A stretch of DNA of 64,000 bases, taken from contig JADJNY010000015.1 of NCBI GenBank assembly GCA_016714045.1, positions 1-64,000 of the forward strand, read 5' to 3'. The notes beneath the pieces are model-generated. The model was not told where the DNA came from and ran no database searches. It worked only from the letters and a program-made list of their open reading frames with translations. Source of the DNA: Planctomycetota bacterium (GTDB taxonomy: Bacteria > Planctomycetota > UBA1135 > GCA-002686595). A program made the position numbers and the translations under genes. Of this stretch, positions 19,611-28,970 are shown one piece after another. Position 1 is the first letter of the stretch. Every line of letters begins with the position of its first letter.

Positions 19611-20156
19611 TCAGTCCGAGCGCACGCTCGACGCGTAGAGGCTTCCGTCCGGAGGGATGGCGACGAAGCGCGTGCTCATCTCCGCGGTCGGAACGGGCAC
19701 GGCGCCGACCTCCGACAAGATGCGCTCGACGCGTCGCGCGTCGTCTTCGTCGTGGGCGTGCACGGACACGAGGACGCTGCCTCGGCCGCCTTTTCGCAGC
19801 GAGTGCTGCGCACGTGAGGACGGGATGCCGAGTCCGACGAGGCTCCCGGTCAAGCTGCCCGCGGCCGCGCCGACCGCGACACCGAGGAGGAGCGCGAATG
19901 CGCCGCTCCACTCCTGGAACGAACCCGTGGTGTAGGTCGCTCCGCGCAGATCGAACGCCCAAGCCAGCGTGCCTCCGAGCACTCCCCCCAGCACGGCGCA
20001 CACCGCGGCGGCTTTGAGCACGCGCGTCCCGTACACGCGGCCGTCGATGCCGAGCACGGAGAGCTCGCCTTTCGGCAGTCCCGCGAGCGACAGTTCTCTC
20101 TCGGCGCGCGCGACGCACGCCTGGTTCGGAGCGATGTAGAAGGCTGCGCTGGTCAT
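19611..20156 (-). CDS. Stress-type protein with central glycine-rich membrane pair
   Basis: In this 181-residue product, residues 1-45 are soluble (MTSAAFYIAPNQACVARAER). Two hydrophobic, glycine-rich segments follow at ~49-68 (AAVCAVLGGVLGGTLAWAFD) and ~86-110 (ALLLGVAVGAAAGSLTGSLV). A C-terminal ferredoxin-like fold (GSVLVSVHAHDEDDARRVER ... LSEVGA) completes it. This is the layout of the general-stress 'YflT/low-temperature-induced' type proteins, with a small alpha/beta domain split by a glycine-zipper pair. Function is unknown. It sits between PRC-barrel and bacterioferritin genes. Confidence 0.65.
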   Translation of the reverse strand: MTSAAFYIAPNQACVARAERELSLAGLPKGELSVLGIDGRVYGTRVLKAAAVCAVLGGVLGGTLAWAFDLRGATYTTGSFQEWSGAFALLLGVAVGAAAGSLTGSLVGLGIPSSRAQHSLRKGGRGSVLVSVHAHDEDDARRVERILSEVGAVPVPTAEMSTRFVAIPPDGSLYASSVRSD

Positions 20157-20277
20157 GGGACTCCTTCGACGGGCGTGCCCGCGGACTCGGTGCTGCGCAC
20201 GGAGGCGCCCGTCGCAGAGGACGGGCGCCGCAGGTGGTGGAGCGAACTCGTGCGCACCGGAACGCTCCCCGCTTCAT

Positions 20278-20631
20278 TCAGAGCAAGACGATGAGGAGTA
20301 CGATCCCCGCGCCGATCGCGAGCCAACGCCACTCGTTGTTCGAGGGCTCGGACCCGCCACGCAGCGCGACGAGGGTGTCGCTGCTCCGTTCGGCCGCGGT
20401 GAGCGCCGTGCGCTCGCTCGCATCGAGGGCGCGAGGCGTGCTCGCGCTCCCGGCACGCATCGCAGCGAGGCGGTCGACGCTCGCGATCTCGGGCTCGCAA
20501 CGTGCTTGGAGCACGGCGCGCTCAGCCGTGGTGAAACCGCGAGCGTCCGTGATCGCCGGGGTGGTCGCCGGGGTGGTCGACGGGAGAAGGAGGGAAAGAG
20601 TGAGGGTCGTCGTGCAGAGAAGCGTGGTCAT
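20278..20631 (-). CDS. Small exported or bitopic hypothetical protein
   Basis: From the Met at 20631 (preceded by AGGA; an in-frame Met at 20664 is the alternative) the 117-residue protein has a signal-like start MTTLLCTTTLTLSLLLPSTT, a helical middle (TTAERAVLQARCEPEIASVD) and a C-terminal membrane anchor WRWLAIGAGIVLLIVLL ending at the stop. It would thus be tethered at its C-terminus. No family is recognised. Confidence 0.55.
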   Translation of the reverse strand: MTTLLCTTTLTLSLLLPSTTPATTPAITDARGFTTAERAVLQARCEPEIASVDRLAAMRAGSASTPRALDASERTALTAAERSSDTLVALRGGSEPSNNEWRWLAIGAGIVLLIVLL

Positions 20632-20766
20632 GATTTCATTCCTGTGGATGTCGGTGTTCTCCAACTCGGCGGGCGTCGGCCGTGTGGCCTCGCGTGAGTC
20701 CGCGCCACGGCCGAGTCCGCGCTCGCTCGCAACGCATCGCGCATCGAGACCGCGGGCGGCGCTTGG

Positions 20767-21333
20767 TCAAGCTCCTTGGCTTCGGAGCAGGCTGAGCAAG
20801 TCCTCGGCGTGCTCTTCTTCGGTGGCGAGGATGCCCTCGAGCAGGCGCCGAGTGGTCGGGTCGTCGTCGCCCAGGTAGCGGATCACCTCCGCGTAGCTGT
20901 CGATCGCGATGCGCTCGGCGACGAGGTCCTCGCGGATCATGTCGTCGAGGTCCTTGCCCTCGACGTACTGGGCGTGGCTGCGCTTCGACAGTTGATCGGG
21001 ATCGAAGCTCGGTTCTCCGCCGAGCTGGACGATGCGCTCGGCGAGCAGGTCGGCATGACCTTGCTCCTCGGCGGCGTGCTGGAGGAACTCGGCCGCGACG
21101 CTTCGGGCGTGGATGCCGGTCGCCATGTAGTAGTGGCGCTTGTACCGCAGCACGCACACGAGCTCGGTCGCGAGCGCGTCACCGAGCAGCCGAATCACGA
21201 CCTTGCAGTCGGCCTTGTTGCCCTGCGTGACGGCGCCGAGCTCCACGTTCTTGCGCGCACGCTCGCGCAGCGCCGCGACGTCCGAGAAGCCCGTCGCGCG
21301 GTCCGGAGTGATGGGATGGGTTCTCTCGAGCAT
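20767..21333 (-). CDS. Bacterioferritin-like ferritin superfamily protein
   Basis: This 188-residue four-helix protein has ferroxidase-type ligands in two Glu-x-x-His pairs: AAEEQGHADLLAERIVQLGG around residues 87-106 and LATEEEHAEDLLSLL at the C-terminus. Glu residues in LLGDALATELVCVLRYKRHY and DLVAERIAIDSYAEVIRYLG supply the others. It resembles bacterioferritin/DUF-type 'ferritin-like' proteins that store iron or detoxify peroxide. The leader of ~25 residues is longer than in classical Bfr. It lies in the stress gene group and would also fit the iron demand of the cytochrome locus 30 kb away. Confidence 0.85.
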   Translation of the reverse strand: MLERTHPITPDRATGFSDVAALRERARKNVELGAVTQGNKADCKVVIRLLGDALATELVCVLRYKRHYYMATGIHARSVAAEFLQHAAEEQGHADLLAERIVQLGGEPSFDPDQLSKRSHAQYVEGKDLDDMIREDLVAERIAIDSYAEVIRYLGDDDPTTRRLLEGILATEEEHAEDLLSLLRSQGA

Positions 21334-21410
21334 GCTCGTGGCCTCGGCTGGGTTCGTCGTTGAAGGAGGAAAGGTCAGGCGCGCAGCGTGGAAGCCGCGC
21401 GCCCCGACAC

Positions 21411-22430
21411 TCAGACCGGGTTGCCGTGCTCGGTCGGCTTCGTCGCCGGCCTCGAGCCGGACGGGTCGGCCATCGCGGAGCGCTCGCCGCCTTGCGCACC
21501 CGGTTTGACGTTCGCCGCCGACTCCGAAGCGGCGGTCTGGGAAGACGGCTTCGTGGCGGGAGACCGCGCTTCGTTCGGAGCGCTCGGTCCGTGCTCGCGC
21601 TGCTGCTGCTGGTTGTGCTGGGTCTGCTGCGAGCCCTGGTTCCGGTGCTTCTGCTCGTTCTGCTGATGACGCGCACCGAGCGGATGCGGCGCCTCGACCT
21701 TCGATCCCTTGCCCTGCGTCGGGTTCGCTCCGCCCCCCGAACGAGCCGCATCGTGCTCGCCCTTCGCGTCGGAATGCGGAGCCTCGGGAGCTCCCGTCGA
21801 GTTCGCGTCATCACGGGGCGCGTTCCTGTCCGAGGACGGCTTGCCACCGTCGGACTGAGCTCGGCCCGCGTTCGACGAGGGCTGGTTCGCGTCGTGGTGC
21901 TGCTTGCCGCCGTCGTGCTGGTGCTGACCGCCGTCGTGCTGCTGCTTGCCGCTGCCCTGCTGGTGCTGGCCGCCGTCGTGCTGCGGCTTGCCGCCGTCGT
22001 GCTGCTGCTTGCCGCCGCTCTGCTGTTGCTGGCTGCCGCTCTGCTGGTGCTGACCGCCGTCGTGCTGCGGCTTGCCGCCGCTCTGCTGTTGCTGGCTGCC
22101 GCTCTGCGGGTGCTGGCTGCCCTCGTGCTGCGGCTTGCCGCCGCCCTGCTGCGACGTGCTCGAGTCTTTGGAGAGCTTCCCACCGTCGGTGTGCTGCTTG
22201 TTCCCGTCGGAACGCTGCGCGCTCGCCTCGGGCCGCTGCGCGCCGGCTTGCGTCTCCATCGTGCGGAAGGACGTCGCGTTCGGCGCGGCCTCACGGCTCG
22301 GATCACCGAGGTCGCGGCGTGTGGGATCGCCGATCGGCGGGTTCATCGCGGGCATGGAGGGCTCCACCTTCGGTTCGGGCTTCGACTGCAGGGGATGCGA
22401 AGTCGGGTTCGTCGTCGCTTCGTCGTTCAT
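21411..22430 (-). CDS. Disordered Gln/His/Gly/Ser-rich repeat protein
   Basis: This 339-residue protein starts MNDEATTNPTSHPLQSKPEP and has no fold-forming hydrophobic core. Residues ~95-185 consist of imperfect repeats of units like GGKPQHDGGQHQQ and SGSQQQQS, built from K-P/Q-Q-H-D/E-G-G. The rest is Ser/Pro/Asn-rich. The His-Asp repeats could bind metal ions, or the protein may be a hydrophilin-like stress protectant, which fits its neighbours. The start at 22430 is the only Met before the repeats. Codon structure across the repeat is regular, arguing that it is translated despite low complexity. Confidence 0.6.
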   Translation of the reverse strand: MNDEATTNPTSHPLQSKPEPKVEPSMPAMNPPIGDPTRRDLGDPSREAAPNATSFRTMETQAGAQRPEASAQRSDGNKQHTDGGKLSKDSSTSQQGGGKPQHEGSQHPQSGSQQQQSGGKPQHDGGQHQQSGSQQQQSGGKQQHDGGKPQHDGGQHQQGSGKQQHDGGQHQHDGGKQHHDANQPSSNAGRAQSDGGKPSSDRNAPRDDANSTGAPEAPHSDAKGEHDAARSGGGANPTQGKGSKVEAPHPLGARHQQNEQKHRNQGSQQTQHNQQQQREHGPSAPNEARSPATKPSSQTAASESAANVKPGAQGGERSAMADPSGSRPATKPTEHGNPV

Positions 22431-22753
22431 GGGAGCCTGGTCTTTCGTCTCGGAGATGGGTTCGAGGCGCCTGGTGAAGCGCCTCGAGCGCGACGCGACG
22501 TCGCGTGCCAGCGCTACGGTGGAACTCACCGCGGCCGCTGTGCGACACCGTAGCCGCGGCTCCGAGTGCTCCCCATCGATGCATGTGCTCAGGCCTGGTC
22601 GGAGATCCAGGTAGGAGGGACCCGAGCGCGACGCGCGCTGCGCGCTCGACGCCGCGAAGCGCCCACGTGCACGCTGCGCCACGCGACGGGCGCTACGCGC
22701 GAAGGCCGTCCGAAGGCGATGTCGACCCGCACCGAGCGCCTGGAACGCCGCGC
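22431..22753. other. Gap without a supported gene
   Basis: A 323-base gap between the Gln/His-rich gene and the first kinase gene. It should hold the promoter of the former. No repeat, RNA gene or convincing open frame is visible. Confidence 0.5.
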
Positions 22754-23806
22754 TCAGGTCGTCGGCGCGAGCGGCGCGGGCAAAGGCACGGCGATCACGA
22801 TGTTCGTGCCCCCGCCGATGCGCGAGTCCACGAGCGTGCTCCCGCCCAAGTGCCGAACCTGCTCGCGGATCCCGAACAGGCCGTAGCCGTGCGCGTCGAC
22901 GATGGACGCGTCGAAGCCGCGCCCTTCGTCTTCGACGGAGATGCGGAGATGCCGCGGGCCCGAGCTGGTGCGGACGCACGCGGCCTTCACGCCGGAGTGC
23001 ATGGCGACGTTGTTCAGGAGCTCGCGCACCGCGCGGAAGAGGATCACGCGCATCCGATCGTCGTGGATCGGCGCGCTGTCCTCGTCCTCGATTCGCACGG
23101 TGATTCCGAGTCGCGCTTCCGCGTCCTCCGCGAGCCACTCGAGCGCCGGCACGAGCCCCAGGTCGTGGAGCGAAGGCGGGCTCAGCTGGAACGTGATCGC
23201 GTGGATCGAGCGGTCGGCCTTCGCGACCAGCCCCTCGACCTGGACGAAGGTCTCGCGCGCAGCCTCGCCGATCTGACCCCGCAGTGCGGAGAGTTTCATG
23301 CGCGCGAGCGCGAGGTCCTGCCCGAGGTCCTCGTGGAGCACGCTCGCGAGCGATCGGCGAGCGTACTCGTCCGCGATCACGATCTCCGCGGCGAGCGATC
23401 GGAGGCGAGTCTCCTGGTCGGCCGCCGCGCGAGCATCGGGAGAGGTGTAATGTCCGCGCCCCCTCGGCCCCGTGTTCGCGGGCACGTCCGCCTGATTCGA
23501 AGGCGCGAAGGGCGGGGTCGCTGCCGACGCTCGTCGCTCGGAGAGCGGGTCGTTCGACACGATCCCAGCTCCGAAGTCCGGGCTCGGCGCGTCGACGCTC
23601 GAATCGGGCGCCGACGACTCGCCCTCCACCGGCGCGGGGCGTCGTCGCTGCTGCCTGAGCTCGTCGATCGACGTCTCGAGTGCGATGAGCGCGTCGTCGA
23701 GGTCTGCTCCCATTTGATCTCCGGCCGCGTTCGGCAACTCCGCGCGGCGCAGCTCGACTTCGCTACGACAGGCTACGAGCCGCGCGATGAAGTCCTGCTC
23801 GAGCAT
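22754..23806 (-). CDS. HisKA_3-type sensor histidine kinase (NarL-system type)
   Basis: In this 350-residue cytosolic kinase, residues 1-125 are a helical and low-complexity input region without a recognised sensor domain. From ~135 the dimerisation domain reads LAAEIVIADEYARRSLASVL-HEDLGQDL, with the phosphorylated His in VLHEDLGQ. HATPase_c follows with the N-box RAVRELLNNVAMHSGVKA, DEGRGFD and GGTNIVI. This form phosphorylates LuxR-type regulators. Its C-terminal half is clearly related to that of the larger kinase at 24594-26780, and a LuxR-type regulator gene lies between the two, so it may share that partner. It is separated from the regulator's stop by 137 bases. Confidence 0.88.
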   Translation of the reverse strand: MLEQDFIARLVACRSEVELRRAELPNAAGDQMGADLDDALIALETSIDELRQQRRRPAPVEGESSAPDSSVDAPSPDFGAGIVSNDPLSERRASAATPPFAPSNQADVPANTGPRGRGHYTSPDARAAADQETRLRSLAAEIVIADEYARRSLASVLHEDLGQDLALARMKLSALRGQIGEAARETFVQVEGLVAKADRSIHAITFQLSPPSLHDLGLVPALEWLAEDAEARLGITVRIEDEDSAPIHDDRMRVILFRAVRELLNNVAMHSGVKAACVRTSSGPRHLRISVEDEGRGFDASIVDAHGYGLFGIREQVRHLGGSTLVDSRIGGGTNIVIAVPLPAPLAPTT

Positions 23807-23943
23807 GGAAGGTCGTATTGGAACCCAGGTCTGCGCGCGCGTCGTTCCGGGGATCCACCGATTCGCGCGTACGGAGTCGGGGCGCTCTCTCGATGAGTGC
23901 GCTCGGGGTCGTCGACCTTCTGCGTTCCACAGGCGGTGCGGCG

Positions 23944-24597
23944 CTAGCCTTCGAGGGACGTGAGGCCCTCGCGAATCGCGTACTTGGTCAGCTCCGCCGT
24001 GCCGTGCAGCCCGAGCTTGTGCGTGATGTTCCGTCGGTGCGTCTCGACGGTCTTGATCGAGATGTGCATCGCCTTCGCCGTTTCGCCCGACGTCCGGCCC
24101 TCCGCGACGAGCTGCAGGACCTCGCGCTCGCGCGGCCCGAGGCTCGAGTACGCGGTCGGCTCGCCCGGCTGGCTCTTGCTCGTCGAGCGCTCGACGACGG
24201 AGCCAGCGATCTCGGGGCTCAGGTACGTTCGGCCGACACTCGCCGCGCGCACGGCGCGCAAGAGCTCGTCGTGCGCAGCGATCTTGAGCACGTAGCCGCA
24301 CGCGCCCGCCTCGAGCATGTGGTGCACGTAGCGCTTGTCCGTGTGCGTCGAGAGCGCGACCACCTTGACCCGCTCGAATTCCGTGCGGATGCGGCGCGTC
24401 GCCTCGACCCCGTTCAGCTCGGCCATCCCGACATCCATCACGACGACGTCGGGATGGAGCGTCCGTACGAGGTCGAGGGCGACGCGGCCGTCCGACGCCT
24501 CGCCGACGACCTCGATGTCGGGTTGTCCCGCGATCAGGGCGCGCAGCCCATCGCGCATCATCATGTGATCGTCCACCAGCAGAACTCGGATGCTCAT
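23944..24597 (-). CDS. LuxR/NarL-family response regulator
   Basis: In this 217-residue protein, the receiver domain (1-120) has DD at residues 9-10, the phospho-acceptor in VVVMDVGMAELNG (~Asp54), and Thr/Lys in VVALSTHTD and YVLKIA. The C-terminal LuxR helix-turn-helix reads LGPREREVLQLVAEGRTSGE and TVETHRRNITHKLG. Its ATG overlaps the stop of the kinase gene upstream by four bases, so it is translationally coupled to that kinase (24594-26780). The transcriptional targets are not apparent. Confidence 0.93.
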   Translation of the reverse strand: MSIRVLLVDDHMMMRDGLRALIAGQPDIEVVGEASDGRVALDLVRTLHPDVVVMDVGMAELNGVEATRRIRTEFERVKVVALSTHTDKRYVHHMLEAGACGYVLKIAAHDELLRAVRAASVGRTYLSPEIAGSVVERSTSKSQPGEPTAYSSLGPREREVLQLVAEGRTSGETAKAMHISIKTVETHRRNITHKLGLHGTAELTKYAIREGLTSLEG

Positions 24598-26780
24598 GCG
24601 GTCACCTCCGGCCTTTCTCGTTCCCTCGTCGTGAGCGGCGCGCGCAGTCGGATCTTCGTCCCACGGCCCGGCTGCGATTCGATCTCCATGCTCCCCCCCA
24701 CGTGCCTGAGGCGCTCGTGGATGCTGATCAGTCCGGATCCTCGTGCTCCCGCAACCGCCACGTCCATCCCGACACCGTCGTCTTCGACCGAGGCATCGAG
24801 TTGGTCCTCCTCGCGCTGCAGGCGCACGTGGACCGAGCGCGCACGCGCGTGCTTGGCCGCATTGATGAGGAGCTCGCGGATCGAACGGAATAGGATGACG
24901 CGCGTCTTCTCGTCCGCGGGCTTCGGCTTCCCGTCGTCTTCGAGCACGATCTCGATCCCATACCGCGTGTGGATGTTCTCCACGAGCCACTGCACGGCCG
25001 GCTCGAGGCCCAGATCGTGCAGCACGGGCGGGCTCAGCTCGAACCCGATCGAACGCGCAGCGGCGTTCGCCTGATCGACCAGGCTCGCGATCTCGTCGAT
25101 CGATGGGAGGTGCCGGGCGTCGACGCACCGGCGTAGGCCGGACAGCTTGATCTGCATCAGCGCGATCGTCTGGCTGAGGCCGTCGTGCAAATCGATCGCG
25201 AGGTTGCGCCGCTCCTGCTCCTCCGTGACGAGCAAGTTCGCCATCAGGGAGCGCAAACGCTCCTGGTAGAGCTTCACGTCTCGCTCCGCCTGCCGTCGCG
25301 CCGTCGCGTCGCAGACGAAGATCGTGAGCAGCGGAGGATTCCCAACCCCGATCGGAGCCATCGCGACCTCGACCGGGAACTCCGTGCCGTCCGCCCGCTT
25401 CGCGACCGTTTCGAAGCGCCGACCGAACAACCCGGGTTCCCCCGTCGAGAGGAAGTGCGCGAAGTTCGCGTGCGCCTGCTCCTGCATCCGCGGGGGAAAG
25501 ATCAGCCCCCAGATCTCGCGTCCGACGGCGTCGGCGCGGTGGTAACCGAAGATCGTCTCGGCCGCGGAGTTGAACTCGACCACGCGGCTCGACGCATCGA
25601 TCGTGATGACCCCATCGAGCGACGCGTCCAGGATCGCGTTCTTGCGCGCCTCCGAGTCGCGGATCTTCGTGATCGAGTGCTGGCGCTCCAGGAACTGGCC
25701 GATCTGCGCGCCGACGGAGCTCAGGAACTCGACGACGACCGGGTCCTTCGGACGCACACGCTGGCTGAAGAAGCGGAGGATGCCGCGCAACTCGCCGTGC
25801 ATGAGCACGGGGAGGCGGAACATGCTGCGGGCTCCCGCGCGCACGACTTCGGGCTCGCGGGCCAGCGTCGGGTCGGTCGTGACGTCGTCGAGCCAAAGGG
25901 GCTCACCGCTTTGCCACGGAGCGCCGGATCCTGCAGGGAAAGCCCTGGGTTTCGAGCACTCCTGCAGTCCTTCTGCCCCGATGGAAGCAGACGACCACAC
26001 GCTCGCGCATCGCGGACCGTCCGCGAGCGTATCGACGGACCAGAGCTCTCCGAGCTCCCAGCCGAGCCCTTCGCACAGGATGCGGAGGATCACGATGGCG
26101 GCGGCCTCGAGCGTGGGACTCTCCGCGAGCGCGCGGCCGATCTCGTATTGGAGCGCGAGGTGGAGCTCGGCGTGCTTTTGCTCCGTGATCTCGATCGCGG
26201 CGACGAGGTATCCGTCGATCGTCCCGTGGAACCCGATCCGCGGCGCGCCGATCTCGAGCACCCAACCACACTCCCCCTGCTCGCGATGGAGCCGATATTC
26301 AGCCCAGTAGAGCCGGCCGGTCGCATGGGCTTCGGTGCAGATGCGCGAATAGGCTTCGCGGTCCTCGGCGTGCACGTCGTCGAGCCAGTGCTCGGGAAAC
26401 GAGGAGTCCGCGACGCGTCCCGTGAACTCGAACCACGCGCGGTTGGCCCAGCGACAGCGCGCGTCGGCGCCCATGATTCGGACGAGCACCGGCCCGCGTT
26501 CCGAGAGCGCGGGACTGGAGAGCGCCCGCGCTCGGCTCGCCTCCAACACGGCGGGCGCGGCGAACGGCTCGGACACGGCGGGAGCGTTCGCCTCCGGTTG
26601 CGCATCGTCGGCTGCATCGGCGACCAGGAGCTGCAAGTCCTCGAGAGAACGCTGCAGGCTCGCGAGCACGACGGGTTTCGCCCGGCCCGCAGGCGCGGGG
26701 ACGGAGCCGGCCGTCGCCTGGAGGAGCTGCTGGAACTCGCTCAAATGCCGCTGCAGCTCGTCCAGCTTGTCTTCGAACAT
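24594..26780 (-). CDS. PAS-GAF-PAS HisKA_3 sensor histidine kinase
   Basis: In this 728-residue cytosolic kinase, from the Met at 26780, residues 1-30 are a coiled coil, then PAS (~95-215, ending in an ITEQKHAELH linker), GAF (~220-390, with LWLDDVTTDPTLA), and a second PAS (~400-520, LDASLDGVITIDASSRVVEF). HisKA_3 follows with the phospho-His in LAIDLHDGLSQTIALMQIKL, then HATPase (RSIRELLINAAKHARARSVH, EDDGVGMD). GAF may bind a cyclic nucleotide or a small molecule; the PAS domains show no obvious cofactor ligand. I prefer the ATG at 26780, preceded by AGGAG, over an upstream GTG at 26828. It is coupled to the LuxR regulator. Confidence 0.92.
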   Translation of the reverse strand: MFEDKLDELQRHLSEFQQLLQATAGSVPAPAGRAKPVVLASLQRSLEDLQLLVADAADDAQPEANAPAVSEPFAAPAVLEASRARALSSPALSERGPVLVRIMGADARCRWANRAWFEFTGRVADSSFPEHWLDDVHAEDREAYSRICTEAHATGRLYWAEYRLHREQGECGWVLEIGAPRIGFHGTIDGYLVAAIEITEQKHAELHLALQYEIGRALAESPTLEAAAIVILRILCEGLGWELGELWSVDTLADGPRCASVWSSASIGAEGLQECSKPRAFPAGSGAPWQSGEPLWLDDVTTDPTLAREPEVVRAGARSMFRLPVLMHGELRGILRFFSQRVRPKDPVVVEFLSSVGAQIGQFLERQHSITKIRDSEARKNAILDASLDGVITIDASSRVVEFNSAAETIFGYHRADAVGREIWGLIFPPRMQEQAHANFAHFLSTGEPGLFGRRFETVAKRADGTEFPVEVAMAPIGVGNPPLLTIFVCDATARRQAERDVKLYQERLRSLMANLLVTEEQERRNLAIDLHDGLSQTIALMQIKLSGLRRCVDARHLPSIDEIASLVDQANAAARSIGFELSPPVLHDLGLEPAVQWLVENIHTRYGIEIVLEDDGKPKPADEKTRVILFRSIRELLINAAKHARARSVHVRLQREEDQLDASVEDDGVGMDVAVAGARGSGLISIHERLRHVGGSMEIESQPGRGTKIRLRAPLTTRERERPEVTA

Positions 26781-27026
26781 GCTCTCCTGGCCCGGATCGA
26801 GCGAGGGTGCGGAGTGTGGGCGCTTCACTCGTCTCGATGGGACGCGCGAAGCACCCTGATCCGGTAATCCGCACCGGGGGACGAGCAGTCTACTCGACCG
26901 TGCGCAATCGGATCACTCCGGGCTTCTGAGTAGATTGATCGCGATACGCGCGCGCGGCCTCCAGTGGGCCGGAGGCGCGTCGCCGTGGAGCGTTCGGCTC
27001 GTCCGCGCGCTACGGACGCATTCGCG

Positions 27027-28970
27027 CTACGTCGTAGCCGTCGTCGTCGACAAAGCCGCGCGCACCGTGCGGGCGAGCACGTGTTCGTCGAACGGCTTCT
27101 CCAGCGTCTTCGTCCCGGGCTTCACGCGACCTTGCTGCACCAGCAGGTCGGTCGAATAGGCGGACATGAAGAGCGCGCGCAGCGTCGGACGCTCCTTCTG
27201 GAGCACGTCGACGATCTCGGGCCCGCTCGCGTCCGGCAGGACGATGTCCGACAAGACGAGGTCGATCTCGCCGGGGCAGGCGCGCGCGGTCTCGAGCGCC
27301 TTGCGGCCGTCTTCGGCCATGAGCACGTCGTAGCCGAGCGTCGTCAGCGTGTGGCGCAGCGTCACGCGGATCAGGCGTTCGTCCTCGACGACCAGGATGC
27401 GGCCCGTGTGCGCCGCGGGCAGCGTCACAGGCTTCTCCGCGACCGCCGCCGGCGCGCCCGCGAGCTGCACCGCGCGCTTCGGGAACAGGATGCGGAAGAG
27501 CGTGCCGCGTCCGACCTCGCTCTCGAGCTCGATGCCGCCCGACAAGCGACCGACGATCGAATACACCGTGTAGAGCCCGAGGCCCGTGCCCATGCCCACC
27601 GGCTTCGTCGTGAAAAACGGCTCGAAGATGCGCGTTTGCGTCTCCTCGCTCATCCCCGTGCCCGAGTCTTGGACCTCGAGTGCCACGTACGTGCCGGGAG
27701 CGAGCTCCCCCGAGCGCGTCCGACGCGGCGTCTTGGCCTCGATCTCGACCGTCGCGATGCGCAAGCGCCCGCCGCGCGGCATCGCGTCGCGCGCGTTCAC
27801 GGCGAGGTTGAGCAAGACGTGCTCGATGTGCGTCGGGTTCGCGAGGATCGGCCCGCCGTTCGGGCACAGCTCGATCGCGAGCTCAATGTCCTCGCCGATC
27901 ACCTGGCGCAACATGCGACCCGCGACGCGAACGACCTCGTTGAGCTCGCTCGAATGCACGTCGATCGGCTTTCGACGGCTGAAATCGAGCAGGTCGCGCG
28001 TGAGCCCGGCGCCGCGGCGCGCGGCCTCCGTGATGTCGTCGAGCGTCTGAACCGCAGGATGATCGGGCTCGAGCGACCGCTTCGCGAGCCCGGCGCACCC
28101 GATGATGCCCATCAGGAGGTTGTTGAAGTCGTGCGCGATGCCGCTGGCGAGGCGCGCGATCGCCTCGAGCTTCTGCGCCTGCTGGAGCTGGTCCTCGAGC
28201 CGACGTTGCTCCAGCTCGGCGCGCTTGCGCGCGGTGATGTCGACGATCGACGCGAGCACGACGACGTGACCGTCGAGCTCGATCGGATTCAGGCCGATCT
28301 CGATCGGGATCTCCGTCCCGTCGCGACGCAGGCCGTGGAGCTCGCGCCCCTCGCCCATCGCTCGGCGGTGCGGCTGCGCGAGGAACCGCGCGCGCTGCTC
28401 CGGATGCGCGGCCTGGAAGCGCTGCGGGACGAGGATCTCGACGGACTTCCCGAGGAGCTCGTTGCGGGACCACCCGAACAGGCGCTCGATCTCGCGGTTC
28501 GCCATCAAGATCTTGCCGTCACCGTCGACCATGATCATCCCGTTCGGCGACGACTCGACGGCGACCTGGAAGCGCTCCTCCGCCTTGCGGCGCTCGCGCA
28601 GGTCGACGATCGAGCTCAGCACGAAGAGCCCCTCGTCCGTGACGATCGGCGTCAGCGAGATCTCGAGCGGGATCTCGGCACCGCTCTTGTGGCGCCCGCG
28701 CAGCTCGCTCCCGATCGCCATGCGGCGCACGCGCGGATCGGCCAGGAACGCCGCGCGGTGGAGCGGGTGGATCGCACGCGCGCCCTCGGGCACGAGCACC
28801 TCGACGACCTGGCCGAGGAGCTCTTCGCGCGCGTAGCCGAAGAGCGCTTCGACCTCGCGGTTCAGGAGCACGATGCGTCCCGCGCGATCGGTCATGATCA
28901 GCGCGGAGGGACAGGCTTCGAGGGCGGCCCGGAGCCGGGCTTCGTTCGTTCGTGTCGCTTCGGTGGACAT
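27027..28970 (-). CDS. Hybrid histidine kinase: PAS-PAS-HisKA-HATPase-REC
   Basis: This 647-residue soluble kinase has two very similar PAS domains at ~10-130 and ~132-260, each with an ...NREVEALFGYAREELLG / NREIERLFGWSRNELLG core and an RRKAEERFQ or RKRAELEQRR linker. HisKA follows with IARLASGIAHDFNNLLMGII (phospho-His in AHDFNN). HATPase_c has EHVLLNLAVNARDAMPRGGR and GLGLYTVYSIVGRLSGGIEL. The receiver (~525-640) has Asp in LVLSDIVLP and Lys in TLEKPFDE. The output is probably phosphotransfer to a separate regulator. The duplicated PAS is evidently recent. It stands alone, with a 198-base gap to the next gene. Confidence 0.92.
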   Translation of the reverse strand: MSTEATRTNEARLRAALEACPSALIMTDRAGRIVLLNREVEALFGYAREELLGQVVEVLVPEGARAIHPLHRAAFLADPRVRRMAIGSELRGRHKSGAEIPLEISLTPIVTDEGLFVLSSIVDLRERRKAEERFQVAVESSPNGMIMVDGDGKILMANREIERLFGWSRNELLGKSVEILVPQRFQAAHPEQRARFLAQPHRRAMGEGRELHGLRRDGTEIPIEIGLNPIELDGHVVVLASIVDITARKRAELEQRRLEDQLQQAQKLEAIARLASGIAHDFNNLLMGIIGCAGLAKRSLEPDHPAVQTLDDITEAARRGAGLTRDLLDFSRRKPIDVHSSELNEVVRVAGRMLRQVIGEDIELAIELCPNGGPILANPTHIEHVLLNLAVNARDAMPRGGRLRIATVEIEAKTPRRTRSGELAPGTYVALEVQDSGTGMSEETQTRIFEPFFTTKPVGMGTGLGLYTVYSIVGRLSGGIELESEVGRGTLFRILFPKRAVQLAGAPAAVAEKPVTLPAAHTGRILVVEDERLIRVTLRHTLTTLGYDVLMAEDGRKALETARACPGEIDLVLSDIVLPDASGPEIVDVLQKERPTLRALFMSAYSTDLLVQQGRVKPGTKTLEKPFDEHVLARTVRAALSTTTATT

